DNA of 64,000 nt from Levilactobacillus namurensis (GTDB lineage: Bacteria; Bacillota; Bacilli; Lactobacillales; Lactobacillaceae), in the NCBI RefSeq assembly GCF_032197885.1, contig NZ_CP134159.1, forward strand, positions 2,294,001-2,358,000, read 5' to 3'. Below the pieces are notes generated by a model. It saw only the letters and a list, made by a program, of their open reading frames with translations, did not search any database and was not told where the DNA came from. Position numbers and translations under genes: made by a program. Positions 34,383 to 43,950 of this stretch are shown one piece after another (within the stretch, counting starts at the first letter, position 1; each line of letters starts with the position of its first letter).

Positions 34383-35762
34383 TTAGAGCTGCCGCCGCAA
34401 GATGCCGGCGATGAGCGTCCCGGTTAACAGAACCAAACCGTAAACGGCGGTCTGCGTCTTGGCATCGCTGGTCTGGGGAAGCTTCCCCTGAGCGGCCCGC
34501 CGATGAGCTTGGGAGACGCCGACCACGTGGGCGTTCGCAGCCTTTTGCGTATTGGCTGGCTTAGAACTTGGCTTGGTGGTTGCCGTTGGTTGCTTGGACG
34601 CAGCTTCCTTGTTGGCCGTTTCCTGTTCCTCGGCTTCACGGTCCTTTTCTTCTTGCGCGGTTTCGTTTCCACCGTCAATGTCGGTGGTCCCGGTATCGGG
34701 CTTGCCGTCACCATCAACGTCTACGTTATCGCCTGGTTCGACACTCCCGTTGTCGCCGCCTTCGTTACCGCCGTTCTCATCAACGTCGGTCCCGCCGGCA
34801 TTACCGTTACCGGAGCCGGTGTTCTTACTGCTGGTTGACACCTTGCCGTTGGCACTTTCTTTGTTAGTCCCACCGTTCGTACCGGCCCCCCAGGTCAAGT
34901 CTGCCTTGTTCCGGAAGACGTAACCATCTTGGACCACGGACGGATCATCGATGCTGGTGTAGTAGTCGATCGCGTACATCTCGGTGACCGTATCGTTGAA
35001 CTTCACGGTGAACCCGTCACTGGTGTAGGTGACCGTGTAGTCCTGACCCTCAACTAAGGGGGTGGTCTCCCGTACGTAGGTTCCGCCGACCACATCATCG
35101 CGCCAGTGGGCTTCGGTGATCGTGAGACCCGGGATCATGGTCTGGTTGTCCCCAATCTTATCCTTGACCGTGAGATTCTTCATCTCGATCGGTTGCCGGT
35201 TGACCAGGACCGTCCACTTTACTTGGTTGGTGTCTTCTTGGATGGTCCCTTTCTTAGAGATGTTGGCCAGGTCCGGCACAATGTTAATCACATCGTGGTG
35301 GTCATTCGGGAAGTTCACGGGTTGTTCCCCGGTAGCCGTCCCGTTGTACTTGGTCGCCAGGTTCAAGGTCATTTCCTTATCCTTTAACCCCTCGACCTTT
35401 TCGTTTAGGGTCACTTCGACCTTATCGCCACCCTTAGTGACTTTACCGACGCCGATAACGGTTCCATCCGGCGCCGTCACGTTAAACGTGTCGTCTCGTG
35501 ATGACTTTAAGTTATCTGGCAGCGGGACGCTGATCACGTCCTGGTTATGTAAAGCGAGATCACCAAACTCCAAGTGGTACTGGATGTTTACCGTATCGGA
35601 TACCTTGAAATCCGGTCCGTTGGTAACCTTCGCCGTGGTTAGGTACTGACTACCATCAATGGTTGCTGCTTGTGCGGTCAGCTGCGCTTGTCCCCAAAAA
35701 ACAACCACAACCGTTGCGACCAATAGCAGAAGCCATTGGACTACTTTATATTTTTTACTCAA
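34383..35762 (-). CDS. LPxTG cell-wall-anchored adhesin-like protein
   Basis: 459 aa, starting at a TTG (35760-35762) placed 8 nt after GGAGG; an upstream in-frame start lacks a site. Signal peptide 1-31 (LLLLVATVVVVFWGQAQ). Residues 35-300 form two Ig-like adhesin subdomains of the collagen-binding (Cna A-region) type, as judged from NGPDFKVSDTVNIQYHL and the KWTVLVNRQ segment. A Gly/Asn/Asp-rich wall-spanning spacer (310-420) follows, then LPQTS at 428, a membrane helix and a basic tail (RRQL). The sortase substrate is expected on the surface. The ligand is unknown. Confidence 0.75.
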   Translation of the reverse strand: MSKKYKVVQWLLLLVATVVVVFWGQAQLTAQAATIDGSQYLTTAKVTNGPDFKVSDTVNIQYHLEFGDLALHNQDVISVPLPDNLKSSRDDTFNVTAPDGTVIGVGKVTKGGDKVEVTLNEKVEGLKDKEMTLNLATKYNGTATGEQPVNFPNDHHDVINIVPDLANISKKGTIQEDTNQVKWTVLVNRQPIEMKNLTVKDKIGDNQTMIPGLTITEAHWRDDVVGGTYVRETTPLVEGQDYTVTYTSDGFTVKFNDTVTEMYAIDYYTSIDDPSVVQDGYVFRNKADLTWGAGTNGGTNKESANGKVSTSSKNTGSGNGNAGGTDVDENGGNEGGDNGSVEPGDNVDVDGDGKPDTGTTDIDGGNETAQEEKDREAEEQETANKEAASKQPTATTKPSSKPANTQKAANAHVVGVSQAHRRAAQGKLPQTSDAKTQTAVYGLVLLTGTLIAGILRRQL

Positions 35763-35854
35763 AAAGGTCCCCTCCTTCAACAACTTTCACTCTCGAGTAT
35801 ACGCGCCATTGCCTAACCTGACCACCTTCTTTGTCCCGCATTCCCTAAAAAAAC

Positions 35855-35885
35855 AAAAAAGCCACCCGCAAATTCACGGGTAGCT
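35855..35885 (-). terminator. Terminator of the Fe-S biosynthesis-like gene
   Basis: Minus strand AGCTACCCGTG, short loop, GCGGGTGGCTTTTTTG (one mismatch). Confidence 0.8.
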
Positions 35886-35914
35886 CGTCATCGTTTACTT
35901 TAGGTTGGCTCCGC

Positions 35915-36319
35915 TTAGCAGATACGGGTGCCTAACGTCTGCATTTCTTTCTTCAAGTCCAGCTTGGACTTCTCTTCAGCGGTGTAGGTCACCAAACCCA
36001 CGGCGCTGTCGATGATCCCACTGTCGTCCCGTAAGGCGAGTTGGTTGTGCACCCGGTCGAGGGTCAGGCCATTGCTCAGGTACAGGGCATCCGTCTTACT
36101 GGTCCAGAGTTGATAACCCGCGTTGTTGTCGACGGGAATCTCGTAAGCGGGATCCTTAGCCGTCAAAGCGACGAACTGGAATTTATCCCCAATGGCACAA
36201 CTACCACCAATGGTCGAATACTTATTCGAGCCATCATCAGTCGTCAGTAATAACACACTATCTGCATCGATGTTGGCGTCCAGGTAAGCCTTAGCCGCTT
36301 CTTTAATCGTTAATTGCAT
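35915..36319 (-). CDS. Iron-sulfur cluster biosynthesis (HesB-like) family protein
   Basis: 134 aa from ATG 36319 (AAGGAG 8 nt upstream). MQLTIKEAAKAYLDAN, SVLLLTTDDGSNKYSTIGGSC and the DDSGIIDSAVGLV end match a lactobacillus family annotated as iron-sulfur cluster biosynthesis. Unlike true A-type carriers (IscA/SufA), it lacks the C-x60-CGC triad; only Cys in GGSC and the final TRIC remain. So Fe-S binding is uncertain. Free-standing gene between two surface genes. Confidence 0.65.
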   Translation of the reverse strand: MQLTIKEAAKAYLDANIDADSVLLLTTDDGSNKYSTIGGSCAIGDKFQFVALTAKDPAYEIPVDNNAGYQLWTSKTDALYLSNGLTLDRVHNQLALRDDSGIIDSAVGLVTYTAEEKSKLDLKKEMQTLGTRIC

Positions 36320-36423
36320 GGTATCGACTCCTTCTCTTCTATTCTGCCACAACTCAATTGTACGCAATTATTTATACACCCTTTAAACGTCCCTGTAAAG
36401 TCAGACGACTCACCAAGACCACC

Positions 36424-36455
36424 AAAAAAGGGACGGACAAGCTCTGTCCCTCCCT
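36424..36455 (-). terminator. Terminator of the mucus-binding protein gene
   Basis: Minus strand AAGGGAGGGAC, loop, GTCCGTCCCTTTTTT. Confidence 0.8.
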
Positions 36456-36471
36456 TACGCTAATCCTATCA

Positions 36472-39400
36472 TCAATGCCGTTGCCGGCTGAAGACCCATC
36501 CCGTCACCGCCGTTAAGCTGCCTAACAGGGTGGCCCCGATGACCTGTAACCAAGACTGTTGCTGGTCGTTGGTCTGCGGTAACTGCGTGGCGGTCGTTGC
36601 CTGGGCAGGCTGACTCGCCGTCACAGTCCCCTTATTAGCCAGTGGTTGTGCTGGCCGCTCAGCGGTCGCCTGCATGGCTGACGAATCAATCGTTGCGGCA
36701 TCGCCACCCTGGCGAACCAACGTCGCGACCTCCTCAGGCGCGACCTGGTTAGTTAAGGTTGGTGCTTCAGCTAACTGCGCGCCATCCCCCGCTTCTTGCG
36801 CGGGTTGCTCCGGTGTTCCGGGTTGTTCTGGGACACCCGGTTGCTCTGGCACCTCTGGCGTTTCGGGAACGTCCGGTGTCTCGGGCTGGTCCGGCTGATC
36901 CGGATTCCCGTGGTCGCCGCCACCGGTCTGAATCTTCCGGTACAGGTAAACCACGTTCTGGTCTTCCTTGGTGTAGGTGCCTTGCGCGTTGAACGGCGTG
37001 CTGACCAACTGGTAATCCCCCGGTACCGTCGCCAGTGGTTCACTGGTGTAGTCCGTGGTGACCTGTCCCGTCAGTGTGACGGGGGCGGCTAAGTCGTTGC
37101 CCTGCAAGTCCTGGTAGTGCACGATGACTTGCCCGTTGACCACTTTAAAGTAGACGTTGATGGGGGCCGTGCCCTTTGCCAGCTTCACAATCAACTGCTG
37201 GCCGGTAACGGTTCCGCTGGTCGCGTGGTCGAGTTCAAAGCCCGCTAACGTGGGAAGGTCAACGTTCCGTAACGTTCCCGTGGTCCCATTCACCGTCACA
37301 TCCGGCGCCAAGGTCTGGCCATCCGGATCAACGAAATGAATCAACTGCTGATAGATGACGGGGGTGAAGTACACGTTAATCGGTGACTCATCATTGGCGA
37401 TGGTCAGGGTCAGTTGTCCGTCCGTCAGTGTGCCCGCAGTGGTCTTCTCCGGATCGACCTGGTAATCATCAATGGTTGGTAAGTCCAGGACTTGTTGACT
37501 ATCTTTGGTCCCTGTTACCGTTTGGGCTGGCGCCAACTCGTTTCCGTCAGCGTCAATGAAGTGCACCAGGTGCTGGTAGACTGCCTGTTTGAAGTACACG
37601 TTGATCGGCGACTCATCGTTGGTAATGGTCAGGGTCAGTTGCCCGTCCGCTAACGTGCCGGCGGTGGTCTTCTCCGAATCGGCCACGTAATCATCAATGG
37701 TTGGCAAGGTCAGCGTCTGCTGGCTGTCCTTGGTCCCCGCTACCGTTTGGGCTGGCGCTAATTCGTTTCCGTCAGCGTCGATGAAGTGCACCAGGTGCTG
37801 GTAGACCGCCTGTTTAAAGTACACGTTAATCGGTGACTCATCGTTGGTAATGGTCAGCGTCAGTTGCCCGTCCGCTAGTGTGCCTGCGGTGGTCTTCTCC
37901 GAATCGGCCACGTAATCATCAATGGTCGGTAAAGTCAGCGTCTGCTGGCTATCCTTGGTCCCCGCCACCGTTTGAGCTGGCGCTAATTCGTTTCCGTCAG
38001 CGTCAATGAAGTGTACCAGGTGCTGGTAGACCGCCTGTTTGAAGTACACGTTGATGGGCGTGTTCGCGTCCGTCAGGGTCACCTCAAGCTGTCCGTTTGT
38101 CACGGTTCCCGCATCACTATGGTCCACCACGTAATCCGCGATGGTCGGCAGCTGTAAGGTCTGCGTACTCCCCACGGCTCCACTAACGGTGCCGGCTGGG
38201 TGGAGAACCGTACCATCGTCGCCAATAAAGTTGACCACTTGTTGGATGGTCGCGGCCTTGAAGTAAACGTAGATGTCCGCGTTCTCTTGAGCCAGGGTAC
38301 CCGTTAACGTGTAGCCGGTCTGGGCATCGCCGGTTGCGGTCGCTCCCTGAGTCCGGTCGTAAGTGTAACCGTCAATCGTGGGAACTTGGTAGGTCCAGGT
38401 ATCCCCCCGACCACCGATTTGATCCGCTGCGGGTTGCAGGGCGTTTCCTGCTTGATCGACCAAATGGATGACTTGCTTAAAGCCGAATTCCAAGAACACC
38501 CGACCGGCGTCCGTTCCAAAGGTCCCCTGAGTCCCCGCTACACTGGCCGCATCCGATGGCGAACTTAGCGTGCTAGCCCGAACCAGCGTGAATCCCTTCT
38601 TAGCTAACTCCGCGATAGTCTGTTGGACGTTACTCATCTTAAGGGCGTCGAAGTCCGTGCCCGTAGTGCCACTGATGGTTACATCCGGCGCCAGGGTCAC
38701 CCCATCGATTAGCCTGAAGTTCACGGCTTCTGCCCCTATACCTGCGACCAACTTGTAGGGAATCGTAACTTGAGCAGTCCAGTTAAAAGGCTCTACCGGT
38801 TCATCACTATGAATCCCATTATCCTGCGACATCGCGTAAATTAGCTGGCCAGTCGTAGGTCCGGCAGAAACGTCCCAAGAAATCATCCGAAATCCCTCTG
38901 AAGGAATCCCAGTTGAGTGCTGACCTATTGTAACGGCTGTAATATCCTTATTATATGTGGTAAGGACGTCGTTGATAAATATTCCCGAATAGAATGGCGA
39001 CTGCGTCACATACGACTTGGTATCCGGATTCAACGTCACTTCTGGTAAGATCATCTCCTGATTTCCTGCGCTAACCATAAACATATCGCTCTTATTCTTT
39101 ACCATTAACGGTCGGACATCAAAAATTTGGTTAAATCCCAATTGCCAGATGGCGAAGCTTCCCGTGTCATTAACCGCTTGGGCCACATCCTTCAAGGCGG
39201 AAATATCCGAGACTTGGTTCTTACTGATGGTCAAAAAGCTTAATTTCTTACTATTCGCTAAAGCGGAAATATCCGTTAAGGCGCCCCGGTACATATCATC
39301 TTTTTTCCAGATTTCACTGGCCTTATAGTTAGGGGTAATGGAGAGGTTGGTCAAGTCTGGGGCATATTCGAGACCTTGCAACGACTTAATTCCCGTTACC

Positions 39401-40101
39401 ACGTTATAGTAAGCTTCATCCGTTTCCTGCAAATTACTGTCCGCAACCAAACTAGTTAGTTGTTTCATCATATCCGGCGTAATTTCCGAAACCGAAGTTA
39501 ACCCTAATTTATTTTTCGTATTTAAAGTTTTGAGGACTAACTGTTGTAGATTCTTGTCCGGCATCCACTGATCAATACTGGTGGGTACGGTGTCCGCCAA
39601 AGCTTGCTTGGCCTTTAGAGCCGTTGGCGTCACGGTCGCATTCGACTGGTCAGTGAGGTTACCGGCCGGCTGGTCTGTATCACCGGTAGCCGGCTGATTT
39701 TCCTTGGGAGCGGGCGTCGTCTCGTCGTTCGATTGAGGAACCGTGGTCGTCGATTCTGTCTTAGCTGGCGCCACATCATCTTCCTGACCCGTGGTTGCCG
39801 GCTGGTTCGTTGACGATTCGGATGATTTCCCGGCTTGCGACGATTCGTCCGCTGGCTGACTCGACTCATCTTCTGTAGCGGCGTCGCCCGCTTTTAACGT
39901 CACCATGGATGATTCGGTTGTGGCTTTGGGCGTCGTTTGCGTGGTCGCTGCCGAACTTTCGGCAGCCTCTGATGTCTGGTCTGCACGTGCTGTTACCGTA
40001 CCTAAGCTCCCTAATAAGAGGGTCCCGGCAACGATGCCCGTTGCCGTCCAGGTCTTCCCTAAAGTTTGATGAACCATGTTAGGTTGTTTTAGTCGTGTCA
40101 T
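36472..40101 (-). CDS. LPxTG mucus-binding (MucBP) and leucine-rich-repeat surface protein
   Basis: 1209 aa from the ATG at 40101 (GAGGAG 10 nt upstream). Signal peptide about 1-40 (ending TARADQ). A Ser/Thr/Glu-rich low-complexity segment follows (45-165), then LRR-like units with ITPNYKAS, LTISKNQVSDISALKD and similar (185-330). Seven MucBP-like modules lie at about 540-1085, of which the second to fifth are 75-residue units headed by VYQHLVHFIDADGNEL. Pro-rich spacer PEQPGTPEQP, LPQTN at 1174, helix, basic tail. Sortase-anchored adhesin expected to bind mucus or glycan. Same architecture as the 56629-59328 product. Confidence 0.85.
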   Translation of the reverse strand: MTRLKQPNMVHQTLGKTWTATGIVAGTLLLGSLGTVTARADQTSEAAESSAATTQTTPKATTESSMVTLKAGDAATEDESSQPADESSQAGKSSESSTNQPATTGQEDDVAPAKTESTTTVPQSNDETTPAPKENQPATGDTDQPAGNLTDQSNATVTPTALKAKQALADTVPTSIDQWMPDKNLQQLVLKTLNTKNKLGLTSVSEITPDMMKQLTSLVADSNLQETDEAYYNVVTGIKSLQGLEYAPDLTNLSITPNYKASEIWKKDDMYRGALTDISALANSKKLSFLTISKNQVSDISALKDVAQAVNDTGSFAIWQLGFNQIFDVRPLMVKNKSDMFMVSAGNQEMILPEVTLNPDTKSYVTQSPFYSGIFINDVLTTYNKDITAVTIGQHSTGIPSEGFRMISWDVSAGPTTGQLIYAMSQDNGIHSDEPVEPFNWTAQVTIPYKLVAGIGAEAVNFRLIDGVTLAPDVTISGTTGTDFDALKMSNVQQTIAELAKKGFTLVRASTLSSPSDAASVAGTQGTFGTDAGRVFLEFGFKQVIHLVDQAGNALQPAADQIGGRGDTWTYQVPTIDGYTYDRTQGATATGDAQTGYTLTGTLAQENADIYVYFKAATIQQVVNFIGDDGTVLHPAGTVSGAVGSTQTLQLPTIADYVVDHSDAGTVTNGQLEVTLTDANTPINVYFKQAVYQHLVHFIDADGNELAPAQTVAGTKDSQQTLTLPTIDDYVADSEKTTAGTLADGQLTLTITNDESPINVYFKQAVYQHLVHFIDADGNELAPAQTVAGTKDSQQTLTLPTIDDYVADSEKTTAGTLADGQLTLTITNDESPINVYFKQAVYQHLVHFIDADGNELAPAQTVTGTKDSQQVLDLPTIDDYQVDPEKTTAGTLTDGQLTLTIANDESPINVYFTPVIYQQLIHFVDPDGQTLAPDVTVNGTTGTLRNVDLPTLAGFELDHATSGTVTGQQLIVKLAKGTAPINVYFKVVNGQVIVHYQDLQGNDLAAPVTLTGQVTTDYTSEPLATVPGDYQLVSTPFNAQGTYTKEDQNVVYLYRKIQTGGGDHGNPDQPDQPETPDVPETPEVPEQPGVPEQPGTPEQPAQEAGDGAQLAEAPTLTNQVAPEEVATLVRQGGDAATIDSSAMQATAERPAQPLANKGTVTASQPAQATTATQLPQTNDQQQSWLQVIGATLLGSLTAVTGWVFSRQRH
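37369..38045 (-). repeat. Tandem 225-bp coding repeats in the MucBP gene
   Basis: Three adjacent 75-codon units. The first two (in protein order) have identical protein sequence, and the third differs at eight residues (V21T, T31V, L33D changes among them). The DNA is nearly identical, so copy number may vary by recombination or replication slippage. Exact unit edges are approximate. Confidence 0.75.
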
Positions 40102-40629
40102 CGTTACCATACTCCTCATTTTTAAGCACCTAGTTAAGGGTCAAAATAAAGTATTTTGTGAAATCGTTATCATGGCTTAACTATAACGTATAATTCTGGG
40201 CAATTCAACAAAAACGATGGTTTATAGTATGCGTTTTATAAAACAATTAGCGACCATAACCCTTGATAATTTGGGGTTTTACTTAAAGTTTCACCTTTTT
40301 AAATCTGTTACTAAGTTCTGTAACCTAACCAAACTGACCCTCGCGGCTATTTTTCTAAATCGACCACCGATAAGCCCGTCACCTGCGGGCTAGTTTTAAG
40401 AACCACGCTTGTCACCAAAATCAAAACCCGGAACACAAAGGAACCCCCAAGATTAAACTTAACGGCCAACCTTGGGGGTTCCTTTAGCTTATTTTTCAAT
40501 TATGGACAACTTTTAACAAACCTATTCTAAAAAATGATGCCGTCACCCTAAAAATAGGGTTCCCCAAAAATCTTACACGAGTCACTCCCATTCCAGAACG
40601 CCGTAACAGAAAATCAAACGTAGGTAGCA
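40102..40629. other. Promoter region and hairpins upstream of the MucBP gene
   Basis: AT-rich control region (40120-40360) of the surface gene, then AGCCCG/CGGGCT followed by AGTTTT (40371-40396, plus strand), then GGAACCCCCAAG ... CTTGGGGGTTCC with A/T flanks (40437-40485). No reading frame is convincing. Confidence 0.5.
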
Positions 40630-40782
40630 GCCGTGAGGGCGGCCAGACAGGGCTCAGCCGTGACATTTTCCTTGGTGAGCGTTTTCCAGCTCGCCTAGGA
40701 AAAGGACCAGCTTCGAGACTGCCTTTTGGCTCGAAGTGGTGCCCACGGCGTTCCAGCCCTGTCTGGCCACCCGGTAAGGCGC
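40630..40782 (+). ncRNA. Structured repeat RNA element, type 1 (copy G)
   Basis: Outer stem GGGCGGCCAGACAGGGCT / AGCCCTGTCTGGCCACCC, one C-A mismatch. Hairpins and inner stem are like copy B (15470-15622). The usual linker AAAGGCCCAG is changed to AAAGGACCAG, and the apical GACCGC to GACTGC, so this copy may be starting to decay. It is antisense to the GntR gene's downstream region, just before the terminator at 40819-40857. Confidence 0.6.
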
Positions 40783-40818
40783 TGACCAGCGCACTGGTTG
40801 TTTTCTGCGAGCCACGCC

Positions 40819-40857
40819 AAAAATCCCCCGCAAGTCAATCAACTGACTTACGGGGGA
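40819..40857 (-). terminator. Terminator of the Bce-like ABC/GntR operon
   Basis: Minus strand AGTCCCCCGTAAGTCA, 6-nt loop, TGACTTGCGGGGGATTTTT. Confidence 0.9.
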
Positions 40858-40883
40858 CTGCGCGATTCTGCCGCAACCGACGG

Positions 40884-41252
40884 CTAGTCCGAATAGGACC
40901 GCTTGATCAACGCAATCACGTCGGCTTCGGACAAGTTTAATTTCTTAGCTTCACTGGTGAAGCGGCTCACGTAACGGTCGTAGAACTGCGACCGGCGCTT
41001 GTTGCGAATAATCTCGGCGGCATCGGCCGTGACGAACATGCCGACCCCCCGCCGTTTCTCGATCATCCCCGCAGCCACCACCCGGTTCATCCCCTTGAGG
41101 ACGGTCGCCGGATTAATGTGGAATTCCTTGGAGACTTCCGTGGTGGAAGGGACCTGTTCGCCCGCCTGATAGACCCCCGTGAAGATGGCCTCTTCGACCC
41201 GCTCGGCCACTTGTAAATAAATGGGTTCTGGACTATCAAAATTAAATCGCAT
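40884..41252 (-). CDS. GntR-family regulator, YtrA-like, of the ABC operon
   Basis: 122 aa. The HTH EPIYLQVAERVEEAIFTGVYQAGEQVPSTTEVSKEFHINPATVLKGMNRVVAAGMI (about 9-64) is GntR/YtrA-like, and the C-terminal half is short. Last gene of the operon (30 nt after the permease), an arrangement that makes it a likely autoregulator through the TAGTTA/TAACTA operator at 43905-43926. Start ATG near a GAGAG site. Confidence 0.82.
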   Translation of the reverse strand: MRFNFDSPEPIYLQVAERVEEAIFTGVYQAGEQVPSTTEVSKEFHINPATVLKGMNRVVAAGMIEKRRGVGMFVTADAAEIIRNKRRSQFYDRYVSRFTSEAKKLNLSEADVIALIKRSYSD

Positions 41253-41282
41253 AAGACTCTCTCACATTCTTTTGAACTCGGT

Positions 41283-43106
41283 TTAGTCCTGCAAAGTCTC
41301 GCTAGGCATCACAAGATTTAAGTATAACCCCAGCGTGATCAGATAGTAGATGACATACAGCCCAATGAAAATCACAAACGTGGTCCCAATTCCCAGGTAA
41401 GGGCTCATGGGGGCCGACATCAACGGCTTGAACATCTGTAATCCAAACAGAACGTCTACGATTCCCATGATACCAGGAATTGCGAATAAAATCCCAATTT
41501 CTTTTGCCAGACCGCCCCGCATCAACGACCGACGGACCCCAATCTTGTTCAACATCGCGTACCGGCGCAAGTCGCCTGGTGCACCGGACAGGATCTTGAA
41601 CATCAAGCAGGACGCCAGCATGGCCAGAAAGGCGATTCCCAAGAAGTACCCGATGAATTCAAGGCCCCCAAAGACGCCGTTCATCATCTGGTAAGACTCA
41701 TAGGTCCCGACCACGAGCGACCCATCATGCGGCGCGGGAAATCGTCGTTGCTCACTCTTAGATAACTTACCCAGGGTCTGCAAATCATTGGCGAGGTGCT
41801 TGACCCGTAATGTGGTCACAGTATAGGTCTTGCCGTTCAACCGGGCAAACGCCGCAGCACTCACGATTTTAGGGGCCTTAAAGTCCCCCAACTTGTTGGG
41901 ATTCAGCACGATGAAGTTCATCGATTGGCTCCCAGACTTCTTGAACTTCGCCAGGGATTCCGTGTAGAACTTAGGCGTGGCGTTGATCTTGTTCGAGTAC
42001 TTCTGTTGCTGGTACGGCGTGCGTTTGAGTTCGGCAGCGTTGTAGTAGGTGGTCTGTCCCACAACCTTTTGGGTGTAGGTGGCTTGGTGGGCCAAGTCTA
42101 GTTGCCCCATCCAGTGCTTCTGTTGCGCGTTGGGGTTATGAATGGCGACCGAGTAGTCCCCTAAGGAATCGGCGACCAGCGGCATCTGCCGGTGATACCC
42201 TGACCCGACCGTGATGGCCCCTAACGCCATGGCGAATAATAAGGAAACAATCGTTAGCATCCGCGTGTAGTCGTGCACCCGGAAGTTCAACTGACCCAAC
42301 AAGAACCCGTTTAAGTGTTTCCGGGCCCACTTGGTCCGCCGCAGTCCCCGGATCACCGCTAATACGGTCGCGTGGAAGATCAGGTAGGTTCCCAGCGTAA
42401 TCGTGACCAGTGCCAGTGGAATCGCGGTCAATTCGAGTTGTTCGATGGCCGCCATGGCCCAGTAGCCCACAGCTACCAACGCCAAGCCCAAGAGACCAGC
42501 GATGAATTGCCGAACGGGACGAACCTTTGGCTGGTTCGCCTGCTGGTCGGCGTGCAGAAGGTTCTGGACCGTGGTCCGCATCAAGCGCATCAGGTTAAAC
42601 AGTGACGCTAAAATGAACAAGCCGACATATAGCACGGCCGTGAAGAGGACGGCCGGCAGGTAAAACGACACTAAGTGACTGAGGTGTAAGCCCAGTCGGT
42701 CTAATAGGAAGCCGACCAGAAACTTGCTGGCTAAGATGCCCAGCAGGATACCGACCACCGTAGCGACGGTCCCCAGAATCAGGGTCTCTAAGAAGACCAG
42801 TTCTCCGACCCGCTTACGTTTGGCTCCCAGCATCATGAACAGTCCGTAGTCGTGCTGGCGCATACTCAGCAGGAACGAGTTGGCGTACATAATGTAGACG
42901 ACCGTGATCAGAGCCAATAAAACGGCCCCGAAACCGAAGACGATACTGGCCGATTGAACGACCGCGTTGGCCTTGATGAAGGCCTGGTTCGTGGCTAAGT
43001 TGGCGAACATGTAGAAGATGGCGGCCGACATGGTCAACCCGGCCAATAAGACCAGGTAGTCGCGCCGGCGGTTCTTAACGCCCGCTAAAGCTAATTTCGT
43101 TAACAT
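41283..43106 (-). CDS. Bce-type ABC transporter permease (FtsX-like)
   Basis: 607 aa, about ten membrane helices: one pair near the N-terminus, three in the first FtsX domain, a 200-residue extracellular region (about 300-500, SGYHRQMPLVADSLGDY onward), and a terminal FtsX domain. This layout is the BceB/VraE family, which with BceA detaches bacitracin or related peptides from lipid II cycle intermediates. MLTKLALAGVKNRRRDYLVLLAGLTM and QHDYGLFMMLGAKRKRV are family motifs. Coupled to the ATPase gene (11-nt gap). No BceRS two-component genes adjoin it; a GntR gene replaces them. Confidence 0.82.
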   Translation of the reverse strand: MLTKLALAGVKNRRRDYLVLLAGLTMSAAIFYMFANLATNQAFIKANAVVQSASIVFGFGAVLLALITVVYIMYANSFLLSMRQHDYGLFMMLGAKRKRVGELVFLETLILGTVATVVGILLGILASKFLVGFLLDRLGLHLSHLVSFYLPAVLFTAVLYVGLFILASLFNLMRLMRTTVQNLLHADQQANQPKVRPVRQFIAGLLGLALVAVGYWAMAAIEQLELTAIPLALVTITLGTYLIFHATVLAVIRGLRRTKWARKHLNGFLLGQLNFRVHDYTRMLTIVSLLFAMALGAITVGSGYHRQMPLVADSLGDYSVAIHNPNAQQKHWMGQLDLAHQATYTQKVVGQTTYYNAAELKRTPYQQQKYSNKINATPKFYTESLAKFKKSGSQSMNFIVLNPNKLGDFKAPKIVSAAAFARLNGKTYTVTTLRVKHLANDLQTLGKLSKSEQRRFPAPHDGSLVVGTYESYQMMNGVFGGLEFIGYFLGIAFLAMLASCLMFKILSGAPGDLRRYAMLNKIGVRRSLMRGGLAKEIGILFAIPGIMGIVDVLFGLQMFKPLMSAPMSPYLGIGTTFVIFIGLYVIYYLITLGLYLNLVMPSETLQD

Positions 43107-43117
43107 CCTGGTCCCCC

Positions 43118-43873
43118 CTATTCGCTAAACGTCCCGAGTTCCGTCAGAATCTGTTGGTAAAAGGTCCGCCGGTCCTGGTCGGCCCGCCGCAGTTCGGAGC
43201 CAATCTGACCATCCTTGATGAACAGGATGCGTTGGCAGAAGCTGGCTGAGAACGGATCATGCGTGACCAGCAGGACTGACATCTGTTGTTCCTGATTGAT
43301 CGTGGTCAGCAGGTCCAAGAGTTCCCGGGCACTGGTCGAATCCAGGGCGCCGGTCGGTTCGTCCCCCATCAGGATGGCCGGCTGATGCACGATGGCACGA
43401 GCCGCCGCGACCCGTTGCTTCTGGCCCCCCGATAATTGGGCCGGATACTTCTTTAAGAGGTCCGTAATCGACAAAGTCTCCGCGACCTGATGGATGGCTT
43501 GGTCCATGACCCGTGACGCCGTCCCCTTCAAGGCCAACGGCAAGCCGATGTTTTCCTCCGCCGTCAGACTTTCTAGCAGGTTGAAGTCCTGGAAGATGAA
43601 CCCGACTTCTTGGGCTCGGAAGTCAGCCAACTGGTTACCCCGCATCTTGGTCACATCGTGGCCGTTAACGATGACGTCCCCGTTGGTCGGCGTGTCTAAC
43701 GTTGATAACATGTTCAATAAAGTGGTCTTCCCCGAACCGGAAGCCCCCATGATCCCCACGAATTCCCCTTCAGCGACCGAGAAGTTCAAGCCCTTCAAGG
43801 CCGTGTATGGGCGTTCGCCCGCTTTACCGTATGTTTTTTCTAAGTTGTGTACATCAACAACCGCATTCGTCAT
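43118..43873 (-). CDS. Bce-type ABC transporter ATP-binding protein
   Basis: 251 aa. Walker A GIMGASGSGKTTLL (about 38-51), Q-loop EVGFIFQDFNLL, signature QLSGGQKQRVAAARAI (about 143-158), Walker B ILMGDEPTGALD (about 164-175), switch VTHD. These motifs are complete and MacB/BceA-like. First gene of an operon ATPase-permease-GntR. Exports or removes envelope-active peptides (family inference). Confidence 0.88.
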   Translation of the reverse strand: MTNAVVDVHNLEKTYGKAGERPYTALKGLNFSVAEGEFVGIMGASGSGKTTLLNMLSTLDTPTNGDVIVNGHDVTKMRGNQLADFRAQEVGFIFQDFNLLESLTAEENIGLPLALKGTASRVMDQAIHQVAETLSITDLLKKYPAQLSGGQKQRVAAARAIVHQPAILMGDEPTGALDSTSARELLDLLTTINQEQQMSVLLVTHDPFSASFCQRILFIKDGQIGSELRRADQDRRTFYQQILTELGTFSE

Positions 43874-43904
43874 GGTTAAATCCCCCGTTGGTTAGTTTAT
43901 TGGT

Positions 43905-43950
43905 TAGTTACTTGTGTAATTAACTATAACGGTATTTGGATAAAAGTCAA
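43905..43950 (-). promoter_or_regulatory. Promoter and operator of the Bce-like ABC operon
   Basis: Minus strand: -35 TTGACT (43945-43950), 16 nt, -10 TATAGT (43923-43928). The palindrome TAGTTA-N10-TAACTA (43905-43926) overlaps the -10 and runs downstream, fitting repression by the operon's own GntR protein. Confidence 0.7.

Noticed and set aside
36674..37092. Plus-strand ORFs antisense to the MucBP gene
   Set aside because: Frame shadows of Pro/Glu-rich repeats (low-complexity products) without start sites.
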